Program-made: the position numbers and the translations under genes | Part shown: positions 31,401 to 43,000 of the stretch, piece after piece | Layout of the letters: each line of letters opens with the position of its first letter | Position numbering within the stretch: position 1 is the first letter of the stretch | From: Trichostrongylus colubriformis | Taxonomy: Eukaryota; Nematoda; Chromadorea; Rhabditida; Trichostrongylidae | Length of the DNA stretch: 64,000 nucleotides | Direction of reading: 5' to 3' | NCBI GenBank assembly: GCA_963978905.1 | Contig: OZ022256.1 | Coordinates: forward strand, 7,795,501-7,859,500 | The notes under the pieces: model-generated | The model's input: only the letters and a program-made list of their open reading frames with translations | Databases searched by the model: none | What the model was told of the DNA's origin: nothing

Positions 31401-32658
31401 TAGGGCTGCTAAGTAAAGTGACAGTCAAAAATACGAAATAAAGCGACGAAAGACTTTATTTTCTCTGCTGACTACCCTGACCGACGTCTTTTACGGCCAT
31501 TCCATCACCTATGATTCTGTCACTGCCACGTGAGTCTATGATGCGTGGCGGTTCTTCGGAGTACGTAGCGATCAATTGAGGAAACTTTTACTACAACGAA
31601 GGATCTGCAGAGGAAAGTGACGTAAAACACGTTTTCCATCCTTGCAAGAGCTAAAATCATTTTATAGGACCCCTAACACAGCAAATCATTGCTATAGCAA
31701 CCATGTGAACCTTTTCTGAACAAGAAACCTATTCCTTTCGCGGAATTCAGAAGCGACTCTTCACGTAATGAACAACTTGATGGAATCTTCCATCCGTTCA
31801 TACCCGGCTAGAAGTAAAATGATACTCAGCCCACTCTCCTTCGATTCTGCGGTAGTGGAACAGTATACCAGTATACTTCTCTCACTGGCTCGAAAAGGAC
31901 ACGCAATGTTCGCTCATGCTGATAAAGTTTAAGGGATAAAGTTCTCGGGGAAATCGCTCCCTCCTGTGGAATGTTACGCGCATCCCACATAATTTGGCCC
32001 ACACAATGACTTGCGGGGCTCCCAGAGGAGTATGGTACCAATTCATCGACCCCAGATGGATGGACGCCTCGGTTAGATTGGACGGGTGTTGATGCGGCAT
32101 TTGATCCCGAACCATGTGAGTGGGATGCCCACCGGTCACTACACCACCTCCTACCGCTCACGTTGATATGTGGTATGAACAATTAAGTGACTAAGAACTC
32201 AATGTACAGCGGCAACGACCTTAAACTTTTAGTGTCCGCAATTTATTATGAAATTTGTTAGAGTCTGCAGGTTAACGGACAATGTCGATCGTCTATTAAT
32301 CGCGACGATATAGTGTATCCTCTCCAAGCTTGGACTCTATTACTTGTGAGAGCCCCAGTATAATGTCCTTTCCAATATAGAGGAGGTGCTGAGCGAGGAC
32401 AACATGTGCATATTCCAAAAAAAAATGAAAAAAAGATCGCCGTTAATTGGCGATGAATGAAAATGAATATGGGATATTTAGAGCTTAGTGACACCTAGCT
32501 ATACATTTCTTTGCATGTATACAGTACTCATATTCGAAGTAATATGGTTCCAGCCGGCACAGGACACGTCTGATCATGGATGGTATGAAAATTGGAACAA
32601 CGAGAATTGTAACACTGTCATGCGTGCGTTTGTGTGTAAAAAGAAGTCGATTAGCTGA
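25475..32658 (+). CDS. secreted C-type lectin with two CTLDs
   Basis: Nine exons: 25475-25569, 27344-27459, 27598-27726, 28487-28633, 29531-29631, 29705-29807, 30745-30813, 31101-31195, 32554-32658. All phases agree: 960 nt, 319 aa. Signal peptide MLLAFFLHCLLPILISSEQC. CTLD1 (~30-150): KCYVF, GGHLVSIFNAYEN, FWIGANDL, WTDGSNYLYTNWAPG, DGRWMANDC. Pro/Cys hinge TCSLPPQPAFTCPPPP (~150-185). CTLD2 (~190-319): WDDAEAFCVEQGGHLASVHS, ELTWIGLKASG, WTDNTKTDYINWAPK, QPDNPG, NWNNENC, RAFVCKKK at the end. CTLD2 has a QPD-type loop; CTLD1 has QPQ. Resembles C. elegans two-domain CLEC proteins, often immune or gut secreted; ligand unknown. Introns hold a mariner, MITEs A, C, E and P, and an antisense SINE. 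Confidence 0.9.
25888..26742 (-). mobile_element. mariner transposon (D34D), internally deleted
   Basis: 855 bp, inverted ends ttagggtgtccacaaagttc and its complement (about 30 bp), TA at 25886-25887 and 26743-26744. Minus-strand remnant 25959-26324 encodes WDNARPHEA then HPQYSPDISPCDYHIF, again with 34 residues between the two aspartates, and the tail GDYIMDR. The N-terminal half is gone. It differs clearly from the 9650 mariner, so this is a second subfamily. In lectin intron 1. Confidence 0.92.
25959..26324 (-). pseudogene. mariner transposase C-terminal remnant
   Basis: About 120 codons with the second and third catalytic aspartates. Stops at the upstream edge and the missing DNA-binding region mean it is not functional. 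Confidence 0.9.
27095..27336. mobile_element. MITE family E, right arm only
   Basis: Carries the family motifs cgccccctcggccaccattt, gaggagctgtc, the tacagcataaatatatgggt flank and the terminal gcacgattcctttga. It ends 7 bp before the 3' splice site of lectin exon 2, so part of that splice site region is MITE-derived. Confidence 0.68.
27749..28113. mobile_element. MITE family C copy interrupted by a nested element
   Basis: Left half ccgcgttcataccttgcggt and gcagggcgtggctgtgtgtc; right half cctgtgaatgcagacacatc and gcaaaatatggacgcggcct. The nested palindrome 27789-28018 splits it. In lectin intron 3, directly after exon 3. Confidence 0.75.
27789..28018. mobile_element. MITE family A, 230 bp near-perfect palindrome nested in MITE-C
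   Basis: Starts GGGTGTATATCG and ends CGATATACACCC. The two arms match with only a few mismatches for over 90 bp on each side (gaaacgtcgcgtggccgtgt and its complement). The 9 bp GTGTGTCCC is repeated exactly on each side (27780-27788, 28019-28027), as expected for a target-site duplication of MULE type (or 8 bp for hAT). No coding capacity. Confidence 0.88.
28447..29320 (+). repeat. inverted segmental duplication, right arm
   Basis: Contains functional lectin exon 4 (28487-28633) plus intron sequence matching 22985-23862 in inverse. It shares a small mariner relic (ttgaagaaatggtaatcaga against the left arm's complement). Confidence 0.85.
30829..31052. mobile_element. MITE family P copy
   Basis: Ends gggtgaggctact and agtagcctcaccc, inner aaatcgtttcgcggcgtcgc, flanked by TA (30827-30828, 31053-31054). 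It fills most of lectin intron 7. Confidence 0.82.
31880..32160 (-). mobile_element. tRNA-like SINE
   Basis: Minus orientation: ggaggtggtgtagtgaccgg (A-box side), cgggatcaaatgccgc (B box), then the body of the family. In lectin intron 8, antisense. Confidence 0.72.
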
Positions 32659-32831
32659 GCATTGTTGTTGTATACGTCCCGTCGCTACCTGTGGCTATAG
32701 GGTCATAAATATGGTGCAAACGCTTGTATACAAGTACTGCGTTATTTGAGAAAGAAACGATCGGCGAAATATTCAAAAATAACCTTGTCTTGAGGAGACA
32801 GTGGTTTGAGTAACGAATTCCCTGTGTTCTA

Positions 32832-32965
32832 CAATCCAGTTCCCGAAGGCTGGCAGGGCGTGGCCTGCAGAGTTGGGTGAGTGTGTGTGGCGGGGTGAGA
32901 GAGATCGACACAAGTCCGTAGGCCTCGCCCTGCCAGCCGTCGGGAAATGGACTGTAAGTGGAATG
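32832..32965. mobile_element. MITE family L copy
   Basis: Mirror ends ggctggcagggcgtggcctg and aggcctcgccctgccagcc, with gtgagtgtgtgtggcg inside. A relative lies at 41156-41270. Confidence 0.7.
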
Positions 32966-33504
32966 TAAGTGGGATGCTTTCGCAATGAGGAGGAGGACGA
33001 GGGGGAGGGTTAACTCCACTATGGACCCTATTTTTTTTCAAGCCAAAAAAGAGAAAGGAACCGCCTCCCTCCTCTTCTGAGGCTCAGCCGAACATATAGA
33101 CTTGAATATGCAGAAGAGTGACCCCTTAAAGATCCTTCACAGATACTCAAAGGTGCAACTTTTTCATTAGATGCTCCACCCCGCATCGCGATGGAATGAG
33201 ATTATTCCATTGCTCCCCTCTTTCTTGCTCCCTGTGGTTGAGCCTTGTAGTCTTCCCATCGGCAAGCCACGGAAAAGGTAGGCAAAATGTAAAATCGAAA
33301 GGATTTTTACTCCCTGCAATAACATGCTCACCAATTTGCAAAAAATATTCATTATAAATTTATGTCGTTTCCACTTTACCGAGTCACAGATCAGAGAATG
33401 TTCTTCGAACATGATCTCTTGTCCTATAGACCACACTGTGGGATGACTGCGCGCGCGATGACTCAGTCACGCGTCCGAGAAAAGCTATTCCGGTCTCTCA
33501 ATAG

Positions 33505-33788
33505 ACGGTGTGTGCACGCATGACAGAAAATCGCTTCGCGGCGTCGCACTCGCGGCGTTATCAGCGCGACTTGCCGAATCGATTGCCCTGAGTCTGACAG
33601 AGCGTGGCTGCGTCATCTCTGCACTTCCACCCATGCCACACTGCCTCCTGCACCAATGCCAGTCTGCCTCCTCCACCCATGTCACACTGTCTCTCTTGAA
33701 GGCTGCCATCCTGGCACTGGTACTCGCATCCGCCGAGCCGCTCACCGCGGGCGGCCACGCGATTTTCCGTAATGGGTGCACACACCCC
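33505..33788. mobile_element. MITE family P copy
   Basis: Ends ggtgtgtgcac / gtgcacacacc, inner gaaaatcgcttcgcggcgtc and gcggccacgcgattttccgt. Internally it holds two near-repeats of ccatgcca/tcacactg-cctc. Confidence 0.75.
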
Positions 33789-33797
33789 TCAGTCGAT

Positions 33798-33926
33798 ACT
33801 CATTCCGAGGTGACTTATTACATGCAGTATACATACAGAATCACGTAAAATAAATCAATCTCACGAGCAATCAGTGTATGACTGGCCTGAAGCAAAGTTC
33901 GAAACAAAGAGAACATGGGACTTCGT
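33798..33926. other. spacer 3' of the lectin, nothing recognised
   Basis: AT-rich with an AATAAA near 33850 on the plus strand, too far from the lectin stop to be assigned with confidence. Confidence 0.3.
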
Positions 33927-33997
33927 TCAGGCCCCAGAAATCCTCTCACTAATTCTCGATGCTTTGTTCACAAATATGAATACGACGCCATGAATAC
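33927..33997 (-). pseudogene. orphan srt terminal exon copy
   Basis: Homologous to the last exon of both srt genes: an acceptor (atttttag) then IHGVVFIFVNKASR and an early stop. The conserved RRHVKGIFGC tail is degraded. Together with 35907-36024 it is a 3'-only third srt copy. Confidence 0.7.
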
Positions 33998-34144
33998 CTA
34001 AAAATTTCGAAATTGTCGGAGCTCTGAGCGGTGGTATCGTGGGTTAGAAACTGTAATGAGGAAGGATCAAGCAGCGCCTGAAGAAAGCTTTCGAGAATCA
34101 CAGCAGATTTTCCTTTCCAGTCTGATATGTTAGTATACTCGAAG

Positions 34145-34510
34145 GAACCAGAAGGGGCAAGTTTGGCAAACTGTGGAATATGAAAGTAGGGGAGCTCAGC
34201 AGTGTAACAGTAGAGAAAGATTGAAATGAAGATGCGAAAAGCCGGAGAAGTAAGCGGCCTCACCCTCCTCTCGCGTCTGCGTCATTATCAGGGGTAGGCT
34301 GCAGACTGATGGAAAGGCTGTATAAGCCGGCCCCGAATAGGGTCCCTCTCTGGCCGGCCGGCGACACGCCCGGCTAATGAACTGCAGAACGGAATGCTGT
34401 GTGGCGGGTCGTGATAGTAGCCCAAGCCGTGTTTTTCAATGCGAGTTTAGCTACACATCATCTTTGATGAAGTGGAAGGCTTACTTTCAGAGAAAATGAG
34501 TTCCCATCTT
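34145..34510 (+). repeat. dispersed repeat G, copy 2
   Basis: Direct-orientation relative of 19243-19600 (ggcaaactgtggaatatgaa, cagtgtaacagtagagaaag, caatgcgagtttagctacac). Confidence 0.6.
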
Positions 34511-34689
34511 TTACTTTCTCCTTAACCTCCTAGAGCCGTTGAGCCGTGCCCCTAGAATAAAGAATGCATGACTGCGCATGAATAGTATATGCCGGTATCG
34601 GCTTTTTCTCTAGCAAAACATGAAAACTAACTCACTAGCGTAGAAGTGGGGATGAAGACTAGTAATATCTTCTGTAAGCTCACCCATTC

Positions 34690-34750
34690 AGTACTCATCC
34701 CCTCCCCTCCCTCCCCCCCCCCCTCTCCCACCACCTCCTCCCCCACCCTT
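34690..34750 (+). repeat. C-rich / polypyrimidine tract
   Basis: About 55 bases almost entirely C and T with a run of ten C. Low complexity. Confidence 0.7.
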
Positions 34751-34879
34751 ACATAGACATGATAACTCATGCAAGCATGTGTGGTAAATCAACGGTAGAA
34801 AGAGTAATACTGCTCCTAAGCAGATACACCAGACGTGTTCAGGAAACAGGAACTTCAGAAGAAAGGTACTATAAAGGAA

Positions 34880-35165
34880 AAGGATAAAGTTTTTGGCGTT
34901 AATCAATCCCTTCTGTGGAATGCACCGCACATTCTAGTTCCATTCAGAATCGTGATGGCTGGTAAATGTGATGTGGCCTATACAATGACTTGCGGTAGCC
35001 AGCCGATGTACAAGTCAGAGCCTTTATCCTCCCAGATGAGTCTGGTACCAATTCACCGACCCGGAAGGGATGGAAGGCTTGGTTGGCCTGGGCGGGCGTC
35101 GATGCGGGTTTTGATCCCCGCACCATGATAATGGGGTGTGCGCCACTTGTCACTACACCACCTCC
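34880..35165 (-). mobile_element. tRNA-like SINE, full-length
   Basis: Minus strand: ggcggaggtggtgtagtgac A-box side, then a perfect T-arm stem TGCGGG / CCCGCA enclosing GATCAAAA, and a 3' end with cagaagggattgat. Flanked by AT-rich DNA. Best-preserved tRNA-like head in the window. Confidence 0.75.
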
Positions 35166-35261
35166 GCCCCCCTAGACTCGCATGCGAAGCGAGGGTACTA
35201 TAAGGACTCAAAAATGACCAGGCTCAGTGCCGCAATTCCGCCTTAAACGTATGCACCGTGT

Positions 35262-35800
35262 TTAAAGGCAACATAGGGCGAAATTCGGGCGAAGAGTAAA
35301 AGAAGTAGTGCATGTGAAAGTCGAGATGAATAGTAACAAGACAGTGTTGAAAAACGGATGGAAATGGCCAAAAACCCGAGAAATAGGACGCCTTTCCCAC
35401 CGTTGGTTCTTGACGCGGACGACTTTTCCGTCAAGATGCGGGTAATGCGAAAAAGATCCCCATCGGCATGAAGCCAGTAAACACAAGGGAATATTTAGAA
35501 TACGACAGAATCTATTTTCTGAAGTGAGTTCCATGCTAAAACTGAGAAAGCGCCCTGGAATACCTTCAATCTCCCCATATCCTTGGCCGCTCTCATCATA
35601 GCCGACCACGAATCACGTCGCTTGGAGGCGGGATCGATTATCGGAAGGCGGCAGCTCCATTGCGCCGTTTCCACAGCTTGAGGTGCGCTTTTTCGCTGGG
35701 ATTTCGCCACAGATAGCCTTCTTACCCTTATAGTTTCCATGTGAATGACTTCTCTCAGGGATTTCTCAACCACATTACCCCTAATGCTGCCTTTGAACGC
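35262..35800. mobile_element. MITE family H copy
   Basis: Same ends (aaggcaacatagggcgaaat, ttacccctaatgctgccttt) and same internal order as 14405-14950, with diverged sequence. Intergenic, between the lectin and the srt cluster. Confidence 0.72.
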
Positions 35801-35906
35801 CGCGGTCGTAAGGTAGATTCATCGATTTTGGAAGAAAAGTTGGCTGCATGAGTGGAGAACGTGAAGAAAATGGTTGCCATACTTCAGAGCATGCGAAATA
35901 ACATAT

Positions 35907-36024
35907 CATGTTTGATTTGCCAAATGATACGCAAACCGATAACGGCGGCTTTGAAGAGCACGACGAATTTCATGACATTGTACATGATCGCTGCAGTAGC
36001 GTTAGTCGAACAGATTAGGAGAAG
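35907..36024 (-). pseudogene. orphan srt penultimate exon copy
   Basis: Encodes LLLICSTNATAAIMYNVMKF and an IIWQIKHD end. This matches the TM6-TM7 exon of the srt genes, but 12 bases are missing in frame (four residues) and the donor GT has become AT. If read through it stays open for only a few more codons (MLFRML, stop). Either a dead duplicate or an alternative terminal exon of srt gene 1. Confidence 0.7.
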
Positions 36025-36289
36025 CTATTTGCCAGTAATTCACACTATGCACTTAGTCACACATGAAATGCCTGCGTTGGACCCACAGACATTCTTCATT
36101 GGAATCTTTCCATTTACATTACAGTAGTACATATGCGTTGTCACAGTGCTTACCTTTATTTTATCATTTATTTACACAGATAGGTACATCAAATGATGAA
36201 AATGAGACCGAGTACAATTAAATCAAATTAATTCATAGAGCACATTTGGAACAATATTGGGCAATAAGGAGAAAGCGAAAGCAGTTTCT

Positions 36290-36640
36290 GATTGCTTCCA
36301 ATCTTTATAGCGCTGCCTCCGGCATTTGTCGTAGGGCTAGCTGGTGGCATCGACGCCGACTGTCACTCTGGTCGTAAAGTTGCAGAAACACGGCTTCTGC
36401 TAAGGCTGCGGTTCCCTTCACATTCTAGTAAGAGTCAGCGTCACGGCCGGTCTCGGTTTTGTGCCCGATGCGGCTAGCGGTTCGTGTCGCTGCATTAGGG
36501 GTTCAACCGCCAGCAGACCACGGCAGAACGTGGGTATTGTAGGGGCCCATCCCTAGTCGTGTACCTGTCGCACTGAGGAGAATCTAAATGATGCCTGCGC
36601 GGGCCCCCTGAGGCCTGTACCCTAACCGCTGACAGGAGAA
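36290..36640. other. GC-rich island, unidentified
   Basis: A 350 bp block clearly richer in G+C than its surroundings, with no long frame, no inverted ends seen and no match to the other families here. A possible B-box-like ggggttcaacc lies near 36500. Could be the end of an uncharacterised retroelement. Confidence 0.35.
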
Positions 36641-37020
36641 CTACTAATAAAGATAATGTAAACTATGTGTACTATTGCTACACTACAGGACACGGAGGTA
36701 TTATAATTTAATACAAGACATGAATATACTATCAAATACATATGAAGTAAAGGCATTACAAACAAGGATAGCGAGAGAACAGAGAGAAATAAAAAAGAAG
36801 ACAATTACTACAACACAACTATCATAGTAATATGATGACTTATGAACAACGTATCAACAATGTACATCGCGAGTATTTGCTCACAATCAGCTCGAACTGC
36901 TGTTGAATCTACATGTGTACAATGCTTATGTCATATAATAGGAAATGTGCTTGTGTCATATAATAAGGATCATTGCGAGAGCATTTATCAAAGCTCCACT
37001 GCTACCGCTCATTACACAAT

Positions 37021-37026
37021 TTTATT
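37021..37026 (-). terminator. poly(A) signal AATAAA of srt gene 1
   Basis: Minus-strand AATAAA, 57 bp past the stop codon at 37083. Position and sequence fit a nematode polyadenylation signal. Confidence 0.6.
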
Positions 37027-37082
37027 CCAATTAGCAGCAATGGTTGAATCGTATACAAACACATCATCCAGTGTACAACTTC

Positions 37083-40000
37083 TCAAAAAGCTATTTTTGG
37101 AATTTGGGGAGCACTAGGAGTCGATTTGCACCCAAAAATCCCTTTCACGTGCTTTCGGATTTTCTTGACCACGCATATGTAGAGGACACCATGAATTCCT
37201 GCAAATTTCGGACTTCGGATTCATTGTATTGGAAGGGAATCGCTCACGTTCTACTATTTCTCCATAGTGCACCTCACATCTGACACGAGTGGAAAATCTA
37301 CGTAGTCACTGTGGTAGATACTTGGCACAACAAGCTGATTCCCATCGTCTGTCAAATTTCACCTCTGGAATTTACGCTTCTCACAACTCTGCTCAAAATC
37401 TCACCCGGTGTATTATTATAGATTTAGGTAGCGAAGCTGATTGAGTATGCAGTGCCAAATCACATTCAATTGTCCGAACGATTCTGACTGGAACTGGAAT
37501 GCGCGGATACCCCACAGAAGGGATTGAAGCCAAGAAGTTCACCCTTATCCTTTTTCCCTATGTCAGTAACGCCCGCTTTTCACTCGTTTGCTTAGGACAC
37601 TGCTCTTGACTTCTATGAACCGCTGAAGCATCGGTAAGAGAAGTGAATGAGAAGTCTCTTTCACTCGTCGAAAATTAGCAAAAGCGAGCCATACCATGGC
37701 TAGTCTGCCATATAAAGTGCGCTGTGACAACAATGGCTCTCGGAACCACAAATAATCTCATGATATTGTTGAGGATAATTGCAGAAGCATTAGTCGAACA
37801 GATAATTACTGCTTGCAGAAGGAGCTGAAACGTTCTATGTATTAGTTTAACTCTCAAGTGTCTTGAGGATTCTTTTTCCTTTCCGTTACAAGCGCAGCCA
37901 AATCATCTACCTCCATACCGTTGATGGACTTCGCGATAAATTTGTTGATCCTTTTGAGAGAAATAGATGTACTGATCTACACACCAGTAAAGGGAAATGG
38001 GAGGGAAATTTCAAGAATAATGTGATTAGATACGATTCACCACACTCTTTGCAGGGACGAATCTTCACTTGATGGTAAACCCTTAGATTGAACATTATTA
38101 CCAGTTTCTTCCAGCCGATTGCACCCTTACAATGAGGCAGTTTGCTATTCAAAAAACCGCGCAAGTCGTGCGATCCGGTGTATCATACTTCAATCGATAT
38201 GTACGTATCTTTTGTCCTCCCACACGGATCGCGAATTTGTACGGTACATTAGCATTTGAAATTTTGTTCTCTGATGAAGATGGCTTGCAAACTTGTTCTG
38301 CCACGGGGACTGCCATGATGCAGAAAGCCACGTCTGAAGGCCAACCCACAAGGGAAGGACCAGCGGTCGAGGCAGTTGCATCGTACCGTCTGGTATGTTT
38401 TCGGACGCACCTCGAATGTGCTTTCCAAATTTACAAACAGATCCGTAGAACCGTGATACAACGCCTTTTCTGGGGAACCGCCGCGTAAATGCACCCAAGA
38501 GCGAGCGCTGTCGGCAGCAGCCTAATACTGAGGTGAGCGCCTCGCTTCAAAAACTAAAAACAATGATGAAGATCAGTAAGGGGTCGCTCTTTTCGCATTT
38601 TGTTGATTTTTCCTAACTAACTTCACCGCATCTTAATGCTCTTTTTATAAGACTGACGATGGAAGAATCTTCTGATGCGTGCGCTCACTGTGAAAAACCT
38701 TCATGTTCCAGTATGCTGTTGTACCACACTTGTTACAGAATCTTATTCCGATTCTGAAGGATAAAGCACAGTTGGGCATTATAGTTGTAGGAGAAGCTGG
38801 TCAGTCTGTCCTTGACAACGTCTTATGCCAAGGAGAGCTTTAAGATGGGGTAATATCAAGACAAGGTGACGTGTGGAACTACTGGAATAAGCTCAACAAC
38901 TTGCGAAAAAACTCTCCCAACTATCGGCATCAGTTTGGGATGCAACACTTACAGTCCTTATCCCTATGATGGAGTAGGCGTGTCCCATGCAGTTTGATGC
39001 GAGCGCTGTTTCGACCGCGTGCGTGCACGAGTCAAGTCGTGTACAAACTTGTCAAGCCGAAAATATTAGGAAGTATGAAATACAGCGATGAAATGAGCTG
39101 ACCGGCAGACGAGCTCATACACGACTTGACTCGAAAACGCACGCGGTCGAAGCCGCGTTCGCATTGAACTGCATGGGACACGCCTACTCTATCTTCGGGA
39201 TAAGGACTGTATCTCTTTGCGGTGCCGCTGTTGACACCATTTCCTCTGGGTGCATTTATGCTGGCATTCATAAGAAGAGGCCATGTAACTCTGTTCATAA
39301 AATCGCTTTGCAAATTTGGAAAGCAGATTTGAGATCATCGTCCGAAAACACGTGTGACTACACGTATCTCATTAAATATGGCCACTTCGACCTGATCCTT
39401 TCCTTGTTAGTGGCAACGGCTAGCCAAAGTTGAAGATGGCTTATCGTTAGCCTACAGCGGAGTAATCTGATAATGGCGTATGTCTTCGAGTGCCACCGAT
39501 AGATACTACAGCCTGTGAATTTTCTGGCATTTTCAGTCTCTGGGTCATTGCGGTACTGTGACGTCGCATTTTGCAGATATAAATTGACTGAGGCCGGCGA
39601 ACTATTCCATGGGCAAATGAAATTCAAGCGCTCGTGTTTTGTTGCCTGTATTTGTTCTCATGTTTATACAATGCTTTATTCATTCAACTTTTCCTCCATC
39701 TTTTCATGAGCAGTGTACTACTGATACGGGCAACATGGAGGTTGTTACTTGTAATTGTAATAGCGTCCAAAGCTTGCTGGGAGGTATTGGAACATTGAAT
39801 GCCCACTCCACTATAACCTGATAAGTCGATTTACCTCCTTGGGACAGTAGCTCTTTGGGTAACCATGACCGCGTTCATACTTTACCGTGAGCGGCTGCGT
39901 GTCTCTGCACCTCCCCGTTTTCACTGTGACTCGTTGCCTATGAATGTAGCCACGCCGCCAGGGCAAAGAATGAACGCGGCCCATACAGACCGCACATTTT

Positions 40001-43000
40001 CTCACCGTCACTGTGCGACACACGACGCTATACCGGGTTGAACCCACTCCAACCACACACACTCGAGTTCCTTAACTGGTCATCTGACTGAGCAGAATGG
40101 GTGTGGAGAGTGGATTCGAGTTGGAATGTCGCCGTGAAGGCGCGCTGCGGAGGTGGTCAGCCAAGGAACACTGCTCCACGAAGGTAAGTCGACTTATCTG
40201 ATCATCGTAGAGTGTGCTTTTGATGAGATCGAAGCATCTAGATGTGCTTATGTTCCCGTAAACAAGGCTACTCGATTTCTCCACGATCTTCACGTTGTTT
40301 TTATAAGGTGCTTATCCCCTGAGTGCACATTCATTCAAAACTGAAATCTTTTTCAGAATTTTAGAAAAGTTTACGCGCAAAACCGATTCCTTTTGCAACT
40401 CCTATTTTTTCCTCTCGCTGATTTTTCGTTGTTATCGACTTCATCTTTTAGAGATGTAACTCAAATTCCGGGTTGTTCGGATGCTCAAAGATATATCTGT
40501 GTAAAAAAATAGAGCTGTGTGTTTTGGCGAGAACTGCTATGCATACTTTTACTGATTAACCTACCACTGTTTCCATTTTATCGATGCTCGCTCTAGCAGC
40601 GCTGGGTAATTTGTATACGTAGTAGCATAGTACTGCATACGGTAACACGAGCAGTACCAGAACCGACATATTGGTGACTGGTAATATCAATATAGCGTAG
40701 TGAGCGGACTCCTAAAATAAGCAGCAGCTCAATAATTGGATTAATAAATTGGGATCTGTTGATGTAATGGATTGTTAAGCATTAAGGTCTCGTTTATATT
40801 TTGTTGTGCCGGCAGCAGGGAGTGGCCGCTTGTCTCTGCGTCTCCGCCTCAGCCACCCTTTCTCGTTGGCTGTTTCTTTACAGCACCTCCCCCATGCCAC
40901 TCAGCCGTCTGTGAAACCAGCCACGGCCTACCGGCGCGCGGCAGGGGATGCACGGAAAAAATTTTCTCCCTTACCAATATATTTATCTCATTACCTGCTC
41001 AACATAATGAAGACCTTGTGACACGACCTCGTGTTACAACAACTCTAATCTCTTTTTTTTGGTTTTCGATCAACTTTTTTATATTATGTATCTATCATGA
41101 CCATAAAATTTTATCAAAAGCGTAGCCCATGAAACTATAGTTCGTTTCATAGCGCTAGATAGGGCGTGGCCTGAGTGAAGAGTGAGAGTGTGTGGCGCAG
41201 TGAGAGGATTTAATACACTGTCATCCAAGTCCGTAGGCCACGCTCTATCAAGCGTTCCGAAATGGACTGTAGCTCCAGTTGTTGACTTTCATTCAAATAT
41301 ATGGGTTGATAATTGGCAGTGTGCACATTTTTGGACTCACCCTGGGATCAGTCGATGCAGTAGCAATGCTAGACTGTGCTATTATCAATCTGAAGGAGTG
41401 TATATGAGTTTGTAATCAATAAGTTTGATATTACTACTCTGAAGATCATTATAAGTTCAAATAACTCCAGTTGGGATGAAATCATTTTTAACTCAATGAC
41501 AAGCGTGTGACACGACTTCGTGTCACATCATGTTGGCCGCATGGGAACAGTCTTGTAACACAGATTTTTAATATTTTTGATGTTTGATAGCTGCTGATAA
41601 TCGCCGCAGCCCGCGATGCGAAAGTTACTATTAGGATGAAGTGCGGGTTCGAGTCTCGTGCGACACCGAAGCTTTTGCCCATAACTCAGCATCCTTATAG
41701 TAACAGATTTTTAACTTCTTTTCAAACTTTCGCTTGATCTTTTTTTATTATGCATACATCAAATATAAAGTTTCAAACATGGTACAAGAAAATAACTTCT
41801 AATTCTTGAATTAGTAAGCTTCCAAATAAAGAGCTATTAAACGATCACTGAGCACATTTGTTGTGGGTATATGGAAAACAATCAATACAAAACTAGTGTA
41901 TGCATCTGCTGCAATGGGTCTGGCATGAGATGCAGCACCCTTGAATTTTGCAGACTTCTTTATAACAGCGCATCGCTTGCGATCATTGGTCTTACCTTCG
42001 CATTACTCTTCGGGTCTGTGAGTGGGAGTATTCATATAGGTTTCATCGCAATGTAATAATGATTCTACAAACTCGAGTTTGTAATCAATCAGTTTTATTG
42101 TAGGCCGTTTTACAGTACACAATTCAGGAGTTGACCACCTCAGTCTGTGCCAAAAGATAAAAGAAAAGCCTATATAAATATTTCATGAAGTGTATTACAA
42201 GAATGTCAGTTATAAAATTGTCATTTTCTGATATTCAAATATTATAAGGAATTTCATAAAAGCTCCATTCGAAAGCCTGATATTTTCATTCACTTCAGTT
42301 TCATCATCAAAGCTATCCTTTCTTATCTGAAAAGGGAAAGCTTAATACAAATGTGGTCTATACATTATTAAATACAGTGGGAACCTAATTACAATGTAAA
42401 AAGGTGAAAGTGGAAGCTTCTCAAAATCCCTGCAGGACCGTGTGACACGATGTCGTGTCACACCCGGGGCGTGGGAAAATCCCGCGCGTTCTCACGTGCC
42501 ACACAAGCAAAAAACCGCGGTCGTCAGTGGGTTAATAGCCGTATGTTTTGAGACCTCAGCGCAGTCATCAGTCTCTATATTAGCGGTCTCTATATCCTAA
42601 GTAAGATTTTGCGCACATACAACTCAAAAAAAAACAAGAGATAAAAAGTTTTCAAGAAGGAATGTTTCTGAAGGGGCGAGGCACCATGCCGTGAGCGTGA
42701 GAAAAAAACGCGCGGCTCTACGCGCCAGAAAAGTGTAAACGACGAGGTGTAAACGCGTTAATAAGGGCTGCACGCAAAAATTCACGCGAAAAAGAGAGAA
42801 TCCGGCTAAGAGCTAAGATACAGCTCCTCAAAGGTTTGGTGGAGGGGGCGGAGCCCAAGAATAAGTGAACGCCCCGTCGTCCGCCGCTGTCGGAGACGCA
42901 TAGAAACAAAAAACTACGTAAACAGTCCCACTCACTCTTCACCTCCGACCGCGGCGGACGACAGGGCGTCCATTTACTGTGCGGTCTGCCCCCTTGACCA

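Noticed and set aside
31826..32182. Overlapping minus-strand frames of 85 and 118 codons
   Set aside because: They fall on a SINE copy; openness is shared with other copies and not coding.
41590..41690. B-box-like gggttcgagtct
   Set aside because: No A box or acceptor stem at the right distance; may be a SINE scrap but unsupported.
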